In this document: piece after piece, positions 1 through 7,978 of the stretch
Position numbering within the stretch: the first letter of the stretch is position 1
Layout of the letters: each line of letters opens with the position of its first letter
DNA from: Bradyrhizobium arachidis
GTDB taxonomy: Bacteria; Pseudomonadota; Alphaproteobacteria; Rhizobiales; Xanthobacteraceae
Reading direction: 5' to 3'
DNA length: 64,000 nucleotides
Assembly (NCBI RefSeq): GCF_024758505.1
Contig: NZ_CP077970.1
Span: 1,364,001 to 1,428,000 of the forward strand
The notes under the pieces: model-generated
What the model saw: only the letters and a program-made list of their open reading frames with translations
What the model was told of the DNA's origin: nothing
The model's database searches: none
Made by a program: the position numbers and the translations under genes

Positions 1-1105
1 TAGCGCCAGCCATCTCATCGACCGTGAGTGCGAAGAGCGCCGGCTTGACGACGGTTTCCTTCAACCAATCCGGCCAATCCGGATTGCGCGAAGTCCAGGA
101 TATGATCCTGTTCGCGTCGAGACGCCGGTGGGTCGCGAGATATCCCGACGAGATCTTCGCAGGCACGGATTCCCGGACGAAGTCGGCGTTGTTAGGCCGG
201 ATAGTCGCAAACAGCCCATATGCCTTGGCGAACGTCTCGATCTCGCCCTCTTCGGCCAGTGCGGTAAGCAGCTCAAGCACCGGCCCCGAGGGCGTGATGT
301 ACGCGTCGGATCCGAGACGATCGATGGCATCCGCAACGCGTCGAGCATTGCGCACTCCGATCGCGGCAAGCGCATCGTGCAAGGCGCGCAGCGCCTCGTC
401 ACCGCCTGCGTCCGCCCAATATCTGGCCTGACCGTTCTTGTGATCGGTAACGTATGCGACGACCGCCTCGACATCGGGCGGGAGCACCCTGATACGATCC
501 TCGCGGACATCCAGAATGCCGGCGGTGGTCAAAACCTGGAGCTCGATCTCGAACCTCGGATGTCGAGCATCGTCACCGAATATCGTTGCCGGACTTCCTT
601 TGAACACGAAGGCCATCGTGTCGGGCTCGAACAAAGGCACTGCGCGGGGGCCACCATGAACATTGAGAAGGGGGCCGACAACGAGCGTCTCCCGCAGCTG
701 CTGGCCCGCTCCGGAGCCGGGCCGCAAAAGATGCGTCGTGCTACGATGCAACACGGAAACAGCCATGAGGTAGGGAAAGACGTCGCGATACCAGCGGGGA
801 GGCGTGTCCGGATCTGGCGCCGACTCGGCCGGGTCATCATCCAGCCAAGCGATCACCGGTGGGTGGCAAGGGCCGGGCAGGGCCGCCAGCAGGCGCTTGC
901 GGAAAGCAGCCGGTTCGACCTGTCGTGGCCCGCCGCCAAGCGCAGCCTCCAGATCGTGCCAATCGCGGAAGCCGCCACCACGTGCAACGGCCGATTGGCA
1001 TTTATTCAACGGGAATATAAAGCCGCTGTCGTCGAGCAGTCGTTTCAAGTCCTTTGCGCACTTCTTGGCGCCGTCCTGTGTGGAGAACACGCGAGCATCC
1101 TTCAT
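1..1105 (-). CDS. Unknown protein, 3' end beyond the window; Glyoxalase_8-like N-terminus
   Basis: A continuous minus-strand frame of about 368 codons runs off the left edge without a stop. The ATG at 1105 follows AAGGCCGAG, an acceptable ribosome site; upstream the frame has no other ATG before a stop. Residues 1-50 contain an AKDLKRLL...FRDWHDLE pattern that resembles the short helical domain of so-called glyoxalase-related proteins (Pfam Glyoxalase_8); this is recalled, not searched. The rest is acidic and soluble, with no membrane segment or enzyme motif that I recognise. It lies downstream of the AlbA_2 gene on the same strand, so it may belong to the same defence island. A long plus-strand frame over the same bases (128-1225) is Arg/His-rich and is the shadow. 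Function unknown. Confidence 0.6.
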   Translation of the reverse strand, partial: MKDARVFSTQDGAKKCAKDLKRLLDDSGFIFPLNKCQSAVARGGGFRDWHDLEAALGGGPRQVEPAAFRKRLLAALPGPCHPPVIAWLDDDPAESAPDPDTPPRWYRDVFPYLMAVSVLHRSTTHLLRPGSGAGQQLRETLVVGPLLNVHGGPRAVPLFEPDTMAFVFKGSPATIFGDDARHPRFEIELQVLTTAGILDVREDRIRVLPPDVEAVVAYVTDHKNGQARYWADAGGDEALRALHDALAAIGVRNARRVADAIDRLGSDAYITPSGPVLELLTALAEEGEIETFAKAYGLFATIRPNNADFVRESVPAKISSGYLATHRRLDANRIISWTSRNPDWPDWLKETVVKPALFALTVDEMAGA

Positions 1106-1169
1106 CTCGGCCTTGTCGAGACGCGCTGCTCGTCCCTTGGCGGCCGCAATGAGGGGTCGGTCGCGGGGG

Positions 1170-1316
1170 TCAAAAACTCGTTGGACGACGGTCCTTCGCC
1201 ATGGCAGCGGCCACGCCGACGATGACGGCGTTCCTCACCAACATATAGCCGCCGATGAGGAATTTCAATCGGGCCCGACGGTTCGGATGCCGCATCGAAT
1301 CAATTCTGTGTGCCAT
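1170..1316 (-). CDS. Possible small protein (48 aa)
   Basis: A short frame between the AlbA_2 gene and the partial gene at the left edge. The ATG at 1316 follows AAAGGGCCG. The product begins MAHRIDSMRHPNRRAR and then has one hydrophobic stretch (LVRNAVIVGVAAAMA) that could be a membrane helix or a weak signal anchor. An upstream in-frame ATG at 1352 would overlap the end of the AlbA_2 gene. I recognise no family. It may equally be the decayed 5' part of the neighbouring gene. Confidence 0.25.
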   Translation of the reverse strand: MAHRIDSMRHPNRRARLKFLIGGYMLVRNAVIVGVAAAMAKDRRPTSF

Positions 1317-1338
1317 CGGCCCTTTGGGCGACTGCAGA

Positions 1339-2757
1339 TCAGTCCTCGTCAAACAGCCGCAGCGTGTTCATCCGCAGCTGCGAGAACTGCTCCTCGACAG
1401 CATCCCGCGTCAACCACTGGTCCGGGTCGTACCAGCCTGTCGTCCCGAAAATGCGAAGAATAGGCAGCGAGACCAGGCGCAGCGCCTCGAAGTAGTCGTC
1501 CCGCAACGTCGCCCACTCGATCGCGATATTCTTCGCAAAGCGGTCATCGGCCAGCGTCCCGCCACCGGCCGCATGACGAAACCGGTCCCATGCCAGCATG
1601 CGGCCCTTGAGGCCGCGCCAATCCATCCGAACGAGGACCTGAGCCGCGCCCGGGACTTCTCTTCCGACAAGGCGAGCGTGGGCGAGCAGCGAGTGAATCG
1701 CGATCAGTATCCAGGCCGGCGTGAGGTGAGGAGGGGCCGTATCGCCCGGTCGCCGCCAGTCGTCGCGGAACGATTCGACGCTCACGCCGATTCCGCATTC
1801 GTAGATCCGCCAGTAGTCGAAGGCGCTGCCGATCAGGCCGGTGTTCTCGACCCGCATTCCTTCGAGATACGTGACTTCTCGTCCGGCGAGCGTGGACATC
1901 CGAACTTGGGGCGCTCGCTCGGGCACGTTCAAAGGCAGGAACGAGCTCCAGCCGTAGTGTGCATATCGGTGCATTTCGATCGTGACACGGTCGTTCACCG
2001 CACGCGGATTGGAAATCTCGACAGGTTCTCCTTCGCCGTCGACCAGTGCGTATCCGAGTGCGGAAAAATTCGTACCGGCTCGGATGATATGATCGCGATG
2101 CTCGGGTTGAACCTTTTCGGCCAAGAGCTGCGTTTGTGCGGTGAAGTCCCGAGCCGCTTCGTCGAGAGTGGCCTTGAGCAGATCGTTCACCTTCCGATCA
2201 GGTCGCGACGGATGAGAGAGCGACTGCCGGAGGATCTTACCCAACAGGTCGCTGCGGTGAGAGAGGCAGCGGTCGAAAAGCGTATTCCAGTCGTCGGCGC
2301 TGCGGATCGGCGCGCTCTCCGGCCCGGCCATTCTGATGTAGACGGTGCCCAAGGCTATTCCGATCGGCCGGCCACGGCCATCGTGCGGACCATCGGCGAT
2401 CGCAACGACAGGGCGCGCGCCATGTGATGGCACCACGACGACAGGATAGGTGACACCTTCGTGCTCGACGTGGTCGACGAGGACCTGGACCCGAGGCTCG
2501 AGATACTTCTTGACGATGCCCGAAATCGCATCCTGACCGAACAGAGCGAGATCCAGGACGGTCGCGCCGAGAGGCCTTCTCGTCTTGTCGTCCACGCCGA
2601 AGATCAGATATCCGCCGCCATGATTGGCGAGAGCGGCAATGTGTCGAGCAAGCTTCGCCCGAGCATCGTTGCTCGTCGTGTCCATCCATGCCTTGAACTC
2701 GACGCCGAGATTTTCGTTTGCCCCCGCCAGGAGGTCCAATAGGTCAAGCGAAGCCAT
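1339..2757 (-). CDS. AlbA_2 (Schlafen-type) putative DNA-binding protein
   Basis: 472 residues. Residues 15-60 (NLGVEFKAW...ARHIAALANHGGGYLIFGVDD) match the AlbA_2/Schlafen signature: an EFK-type acidic/basic patch followed by N-x-GGGxLxFGVDD. Members are found in transcription regulators and in phage-defence loci, where they are thought to bind nucleic acid or nucleotide. The C-terminal 250 residues carry no motif I recognise. GAGGAGCGC stands directly before the ATG at 2757, so the start is well supported. It lies beside a broken integrase and points away from it. The island context suggests a defence role, but the sequence shows no nuclease motif; the target is unknown. Confidence 0.75.
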   Translation of the reverse strand: MASLDLLDLLAGANENLGVEFKAWMDTTSNDARAKLARHIAALANHGGGYLIFGVDDKTRRPLGATVLDLALFGQDAISGIVKKYLEPRVQVLVDHVEHEGVTYPVVVVPSHGARPVVAIADGPHDGRGRPIGIALGTVYIRMAGPESAPIRSADDWNTLFDRCLSHRSDLLGKILRQSLSHPSRPDRKVNDLLKATLDEAARDFTAQTQLLAEKVQPEHRDHIIRAGTNFSALGYALVDGEGEPVEISNPRAVNDRVTIEMHRYAHYGWSSFLPLNVPERAPQVRMSTLAGREVTYLEGMRVENTGLIGSAFDYWRIYECGIGVSVESFRDDWRRPGDTAPPHLTPAWILIAIHSLLAHARLVGREVPGAAQVLVRMDWRGLKGRMLAWDRFRHAAGGGTLADDRFAKNIAIEWATLRDDYFEALRLVSLPILRIFGTTGWYDPDQWLTRDAVEEQFSQLRMNTLRLFDED

Positions 2758-2996
2758 GCGCTCCTCGATGCGAAATTGCCCGGTAACGGCCGGACAGACC
2801 CATCATACCGAATGGGCCGTCGATTCGGCCCGACTCCGGTGACGGCCGCGGGCAACCTTCCGAGCCGTCGGGGCTGAAGGTCTCGCGGCGCTGAAGGTTG
2901 CCAGTCAGTTTACGCGTCGAGGCGGATTCGATCGATATCTCCGCCGAAATGCTTACGGCCGGTCGGCTATTCCTCCCTTCGCGAGGGTGGAATACG

Positions 2997-4640
2997 GTGC
3001 GGAAGCCAATTCGCGAGATCAACGGCGTCTATCATTACCGTCGTCGGGTACCCGACGACGTGCGCCGTGCATTGCGCGCGTTTGACGCTTGCTCGCCTGC
3101 GGGCAGCCCTCGACAGGACAAGCGCGAAGAAAAGAAGCGGCTGGGAAAAGACAAGGCCGCAGCCGACGCGGCGTGGGCGAAGCACGATCGGGAAGTCGAA
3201 GCCAGATGGGAGCAGCTCCGAAAGGGCGCTGTCTTCGGATTGACGACGGTGCAGATCCAGGCTTTGGCCGGGGATGTGTACAGACGTTGGTTGAAGGGCT
3301 TCCCCGCCGAGCGATTTCACGCCGGCGCAAGCGCGGGTTTCGCCCTGATGGCGATGCAGGAGATGGACGGCGAGCTGCCTCGGCAGTTCACCAGCGCCGT
3401 CGACGACGAGGACATGCTGGAGAGTTTCCACGGCGAACACGTGACCGCGGTACTGGCGGCGCGCGGCTTGATCGTCGGTCGACGCATGCGCCGGGCCCTG
3501 ATTCTTGCCGCGCAGCGGGCCGCGAAACATGCGTGCCGGGTCGCCATCAAGAGATCCGAGGGCGATCTACGCCCGGATCCCGACGAGACGCTCTATCCGG
3601 ACTGGCCCGATCCCGCGACGGCCACGCTCTCCGGCCTTTGTGCCTCCTGGATACGAGCGAAATCAACCGCCTAGCCGGAGACTCATGCCGCCTTCAAGGC
3701 ATGCATCGACAAGTTCGTCGCGTTCATCGGGCGCGACGACATGGCCCAGCTTTCCGCAAACGACATCCGCGGTTGGCTGACCCATCTCAAGGAACACGAA
3801 AAGGTGAGCGACGTGCGGATCAAGGACGGCTATCTCGCGGCGATCAAGACGGTGCTGAATTCGGCCCGGAAGCGGGGACTGATCTCCGCAAATCCTTGCG
3901 ACTCCATCCATATCGACAGCAAGCCGACGGAACGCACTCGGGAGAAGGACCTTCGTGACAGCGAGGTCTATGCGATCCTGAAGGCCAGTCTCGATCCGCA
4001 GAAGAACGTGAGCGAAGACGTGGCCAACGCGCGCCGTTGGATTCCCTGGGGGTTGGCCTACACCGGAGCCCGCGTCGCCGAGATCACGCGGTTGGAATCG
4101 AAGCACGTCATCCAGGAAGCCGGCGTCTGGGCAATCGACATTCAGCGAAGCAAGAACGGCCGTCCGCGCATCGTTCCGCTTCATCGTCACCTCGTCGAAC
4201 AGGGCTTCCTCGAATTCGTCCGGACACGGGAAGGATTGCCGCTGTTCTTCGAAAAGGAATTTCTGAACGATCCGAGACTCGTTATTCACAAGACGAGAGC
4301 CGAAGGGCTTGCGGAATGGGCGCGCGAAGTGGCCGGGATCGAATCTGGCGCGGTTGCTCCCAACCATGGTTGGCGTCATCGCTTCAAGACCGAATGCCGT
4401 CGGGTCGCCATGGATCGCGAAGTCAGGCTCTACATCCAGGGCCATGCCTTCAAGATGGAGGGTGAAGAGTACGGCTTCTTTCCCATCGACATCACGGCGG
4501 CATGGATGGAATTGTTTCCGACTTACGTCGTTAGCGGTTCGGCATTGCGCGTCGAACGCGCAGCAGGTGTCGACGTCATCGCGCGTGCCACCGCGTTACT
4601 TCACCGCGATAGGACGATAGCCGCCGAACAGGCCGCCTGA
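2997..4640 (+). pseudogene. Tyrosine recombinase (phage-type integrase) interrupted by an in-frame amber codon
   Basis: Two open stretches, ending at 3674 and continuing to 4640, are in the same frame and separated only by TAG at 3672-3674. Read through, they make one integrase of about 547 residues. The N-terminal part has the REINGVYHYRRRVPDDVR arm-binding style; the C-terminal part holds the catalytic set: TGARVAEI (Arg), HGWRHRF (His-x-x-Arg), GHAFKMEGEEYG (His, and the likely nucleophile Tyr). I chose GTG at 2997 because homologous N-termini begin near VRKPI; an upstream in-frame start at 2898 is also possible. No tRNA or attachment repeat was seen next to it. One nonsense change suggests recent inactivation, unless an amber suppressor exists. 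It probably once mobilised the defence genes on its right. Confidence 0.8.
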
Positions 4641-4693
4641 GGTTCGCATAGTCCGCGCCGATCGTGCCTGGCACCCGAGTTGCGTGAAGCGGC

Positions 4694-7600
4694 TTAAGCG
4701 GCTGCAGCTATCCAGTCGATGTGGCCCGACGTCATGTACACCACCGCGCCGCGCTGCGCGCCCAGGACGCGCAGATAGTGAGCCAGCTGCGCCCGATACG
4801 CCGAGCGGTCCCGCTCGTTCGGCGCAACGTCGCTCTTCCAATCGAACGCGACCAGATCGCCGTTGTCCGCCTGAGCCACCGCGTCCGCTCGCCCCGCGAC
4901 CAGTTCGCCGGAGCCCGCCGAAGCGATGCCGTACAGCGGCACCTCCGCAACGAGCCGGTCGCGGAACGGCTTCAGTTGGGGGTGGGCGAACGTGCGCAAG
5001 GCCGTATTCGCCATCTCCGCGGGGTCCGGCCCGGCGCTCGTCGTCGTTTCCGTCGCAAGCTGCTCACAAAGCAGATGCGCTCTCTCTGCGGCCTCATCTG
5101 CGTCCGCGGCGAGCTCTCCGGTCGCCAGTTCCTCCATGAGCTTGTGCAAAATGACGCCGCGCAGGCGGCCGCCTTCGATCTTCACGGTCGTCTCGATAAC
5201 CTCTTCTTCCGCGGAATTGGGAGACGGCGTCGGCAGCGTATCGGGATCGCTCTCGCTAGGTTTGGTCCAGACGATCGAGGGAAAGTCCCGCTCGATCCGC
5301 GACTGCTCTTCGGCGAAGAGCTCCGCAGACTGTAGATTGGCACCCGCCTCGGGCGAGACGACGGCCGCGCGCTCGAACTTCGATACGTCGAGCTTGGGGA
5401 TGCCCTCGAGCTTGAAGTCGATCTGTTTCGCCCAGGACGTCTCGTCGCACCAGGAGAATTCGGGGATGACGAGCAATTCCATGGCGCGGGTGCAGGCCAC
5501 GTAGAGCAGCCGCAGGTTCTCGTCGCGCTTTTCCCGATTCTCGCCCTGTAGCGCACCTTGCAGCGTAGGTGGCGTCACCTGCCCGAGTGCCCAGTGCAGG
5601 CTCTCGTCGCTGCGTCGGTACACGAACGCTTCGGGCGGGCGGGGCATCGAAGCACGATTGATGGGAATGACGACCGGCCATTCCAGCCCCTTCGAACTGT
5701 GGACTGTGACGATCTCGATGGATCGGCCGTCCGCTTCGACGATGCCCTCTGGGAATCCGGTCCCGCTCGACCAGTCGTCGTCCAAATCGCGGGCGAACTG
5801 CACGAATCCGCGCACTCCGTAGTTCCGCGCGCGCTCGAGCAGGGCATCGACGTTCGCAAGCGAGCGGGACGCCTGATCCGCGCTCCTTGCCGCGACGATG
5901 GCACGTACGCGAAGCCGTTCGATCGCCTCGGCGAGCAGCAGTGCGGGGGTCGTGACGCGAAGGCGAAGTCGAATGTCGCGCAATATGCCGAGAACCTCGC
6001 GTGCGAGATCGTTCTGGACGATCTTCGGGTCCGTCAGCAACGAAAGGCGCGCCGACTCGCTGCCAGGCGGAACGGGAAGATTCGCCGTGATCGTGAGCAG
6101 CTCCTGCTCGGAAAGGCCCACAAGCGGTCCGCGCAACAGGGCGCCCAAGGCCAGCGTGTCGCGCACATCGGCGATGGCCCGGACCAGTGCGACGAGATCC
6201 TGAGCCTCCTGCCGCTTGAATAGATTCTTGCCGGCTTGCGAGGCGAAGGGCAGTCCGGCTTCCTCAAGGGCTCGCTCGTAGCGCCACAGCTCGGTCGAGA
6301 CGGGTGCCAGCAGGGCGATGTCTCCCGGCGTCAGGCGCCTGCTCGATCCGTCGTTCAGCTTCAGCACGACGTTGCCTATCAGGCGGCCGCAAATTTCGGC
6401 GACCACGCGCGCCTCCTCGTCGCGGCTGCTGTCGATCCGCGTATTCGGCAACAGGTCGACGGACACCTTCGTGACGCACGGAAGCCCATGGTTTGCGTCG
6501 TCTCTCGTCCCGCCCAAGGCCACGTAGCCGGCCTGTTGGGCGGCGAGCGGTCCGGCGAAGCAGTCGTTGATGTATTCGAGGATGCGCGGCCTCGAGCGAA
6601 AGTTCGCCGTGACGCGCAGTATGTTCTCGGGAAACTGCGCCTCGATGGCGCTGCGGACCTTGAGGTAGGTCGCGAGATCGGCTCCCCGGAAGCGGTAGAT
6701 AGCCTGTTTGGGATCGCCGACCAGGAAAAGCTGGCCACGCCGCAGACGGCGCTCCTGCCAATTTTCGGTGGTTGCGTCGGCACCGGCCAGCAGAAACAGG
6801 ATCTCCGCCTGGACCGGGTCGGTGTCCTGGAACTCGTCCACGAGTATGCGCGAGAAGCGCCCGCCGGCGGCCGCACGGACCTCGGGATATCGGCGCAGGA
6901 CCTCGCGACAGGTGAACAGGAGGTCGTCGAAGTCCATCACCGCGGCTCGCCGCTTGAACCCGTCGTATTCGGCCAAAAGCCCGTCGAGCTCGGATGAGAA
7001 CACGCTGACGATCGCGGTTGCGATCCGGCCCATCAGCGTGCCGTAGGACTCGCGGCATCGCGCGTAATGCTCCTCCGCCTGATCGGCGAGGTGGCCGCCG
7101 TCATCGTCTCCCTTCGCGCGCTTCCACATCGAGCGTCGCCTGTATTCGCGGAGATCGAGCGATCTGGATCGCATGAGCGGCAGCGTCTCGGGGTGCGCCG
7201 CATCCCATAACCGCGCGAAGTCGAGACCACCCTGGAGGCTGCGCTCGAAATGGCCGACCAGCGTCTCGAGATCGACGACGTCGCACGGACCCCCGACGCG
7301 GTCGTACCAGCGGCGGAACTCGCGGACGTTCTCCCCGAAATCGAGGTGAGCGTCGACCTCCATGCCCGGCGGCAGCGGACGGGCGTTTCGGTGCCGTCGC
7401 CTCGACTTGGCGAAATCGCGCAGAAGCTTTTCGGCTCCCGTCGGATCCTTTCGCGCAATCACCGTGATCGCATCCTCCGCCGGCCGAGGTTCGTCGAGCC
7501 GATCGCGCCACCACTGATCGAAGATAGCATCGAACACGAAATCCGCCTGGTCGCGATCGAGGATCTCTGCGTCGGGATCGATGCCCGCTTCGACGGAATA

Positions 7601-7978
7601 GGTCCGCAGCAGGTCGTGGCAGAATCCGTGAATCGTCGAACAGGTCAGTTCGTCCAGGAGCCCGCTCGCCTTCTCTAGCGCCCGCCGCTGAGCCGATTCC
7701 AGTTCCGTCGGAATGCAAAGTCGCAGCTCTTCGGGTACCTTCCCCAAGAGAAGGGCGTCGAGATAGTGAGCGATACGTTGACGGAGTTCGCCCGCGGCGA
7801 GCTCGGTGAAGGTGATCGCCGCCATGGATTTCGGCGGCGTGCCGGCCGCGAGCAGCATCACCACCCGCCCGGCCAGCAACGACGTCTTTCCCGTGCCGGC
7901 AGCGGCTTCGACCAGAAGTGTCGAATCGAACTCGGTCAATGCACGGAGCCGGTCGCTGTCGTCGTTTCGCGCAATCAT
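4694..7978 (-). CDS. AddA-like UvrD-family helicase with C-terminal PD-(D/E)XK nuclease
   Basis: 1094 residues. SF1A helicase motifs appear in order: Walker A AAAGTGKTS (about residue 25), DEFQDTDPVQ (Walker B), LVGDPKQAIYRFRGAD (motif III), VTANFRSRP (IV), VTVHSSKGLEWP (V) and LLYVACTRAME (VI). The last 80 residues hold GRADAVAQ...LVAFDWKSD...QLAHYLRVL, the AddA/RecB-type PD-(D/E)XK nuclease core. The family unwinds and degrades duplex DNA ends. It is the last gene of a six-gene operon and its ATG overlaps the stop of the AddB-like gene by four bases. Housekeeping AddAB normally sits near tsaE or trxA-type genes, not behind a ubiquitin-like cassette, so I infer a specialised, probably anti-phage or anti-plasmid, effector. 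Length is close to that of canonical AddA. Confidence 0.85.
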   Translation of the reverse strand: MIARNDDSDRLRALTEFDSTLLVEAAAGTGKTSLLAGRVVMLLAAGTPPKSMAAITFTELAAGELRQRIAHYLDALLLGKVPEELRLCIPTELESAQRRALEKASGLLDELTCSTIHGFCHDLLRTYSVEAGIDPDAEILDRDQADFVFDAIFDQWWRDRLDEPRPAEDAITVIARKDPTGAEKLLRDFAKSRRRHRNARPLPPGMEVDAHLDFGENVREFRRWYDRVGGPCDVVDLETLVGHFERSLQGGLDFARLWDAAHPETLPLMRSRSLDLREYRRRSMWKRAKGDDDGGHLADQAEEHYARCRESYGTLMGRIATAIVSVFSSELDGLLAEYDGFKRRAAVMDFDDLLFTCREVLRRYPEVRAAAGGRFSRILVDEFQDTDPVQAEILFLLAGADATTENWQERRLRRGQLFLVGDPKQAIYRFRGADLATYLKVRSAIEAQFPENILRVTANFRSRPRILEYINDCFAGPLAAQQAGYVALGGTRDDANHGLPCVTKVSVDLLPNTRIDSSRDEEARVVAEICGRLIGNVVLKLNDGSSRRLTPGDIALLAPVSTELWRYERALEEAGLPFASQAGKNLFKRQEAQDLVALVRAIADVRDTLALGALLRGPLVGLSEQELLTITANLPVPPGSESARLSLLTDPKIVQNDLAREVLGILRDIRLRLRVTTPALLLAEAIERLRVRAIVAARSADQASRSLANVDALLERARNYGVRGFVQFARDLDDDWSSGTGFPEGIVEADGRSIEIVTVHSSKGLEWPVVIPINRASMPRPPEAFVYRRSDESLHWALGQVTPPTLQGALQGENREKRDENLRLLYVACTRAMELLVIPEFSWCDETSWAKQIDFKLEGIPKLDVSKFERAAVVSPEAGANLQSAELFAEEQSRIERDFPSIVWTKPSESDPDTLPTPSPNSAEEEVIETTVKIEGGRLRGVILHKLMEELATGELAADADEAAERAHLLCEQLATETTTSAGPDPAEMANTALRTFAHPQLKPFRDRLVAEVPLYGIASAGSGELVAGRADAVAQADNGDLVAFDWKSDVAPNERDRSAYRAQLAHYLRVLGAQRGAVVYMTSGHIDWIAAAA

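Noticed and set aside
128..1225. Long plus-strand frame of 365 codons near the left edge
   Set aside because: Its product is Arg/His-rich with no domain; the minus strand carries a coherent, normal-composition protein over the same bases.
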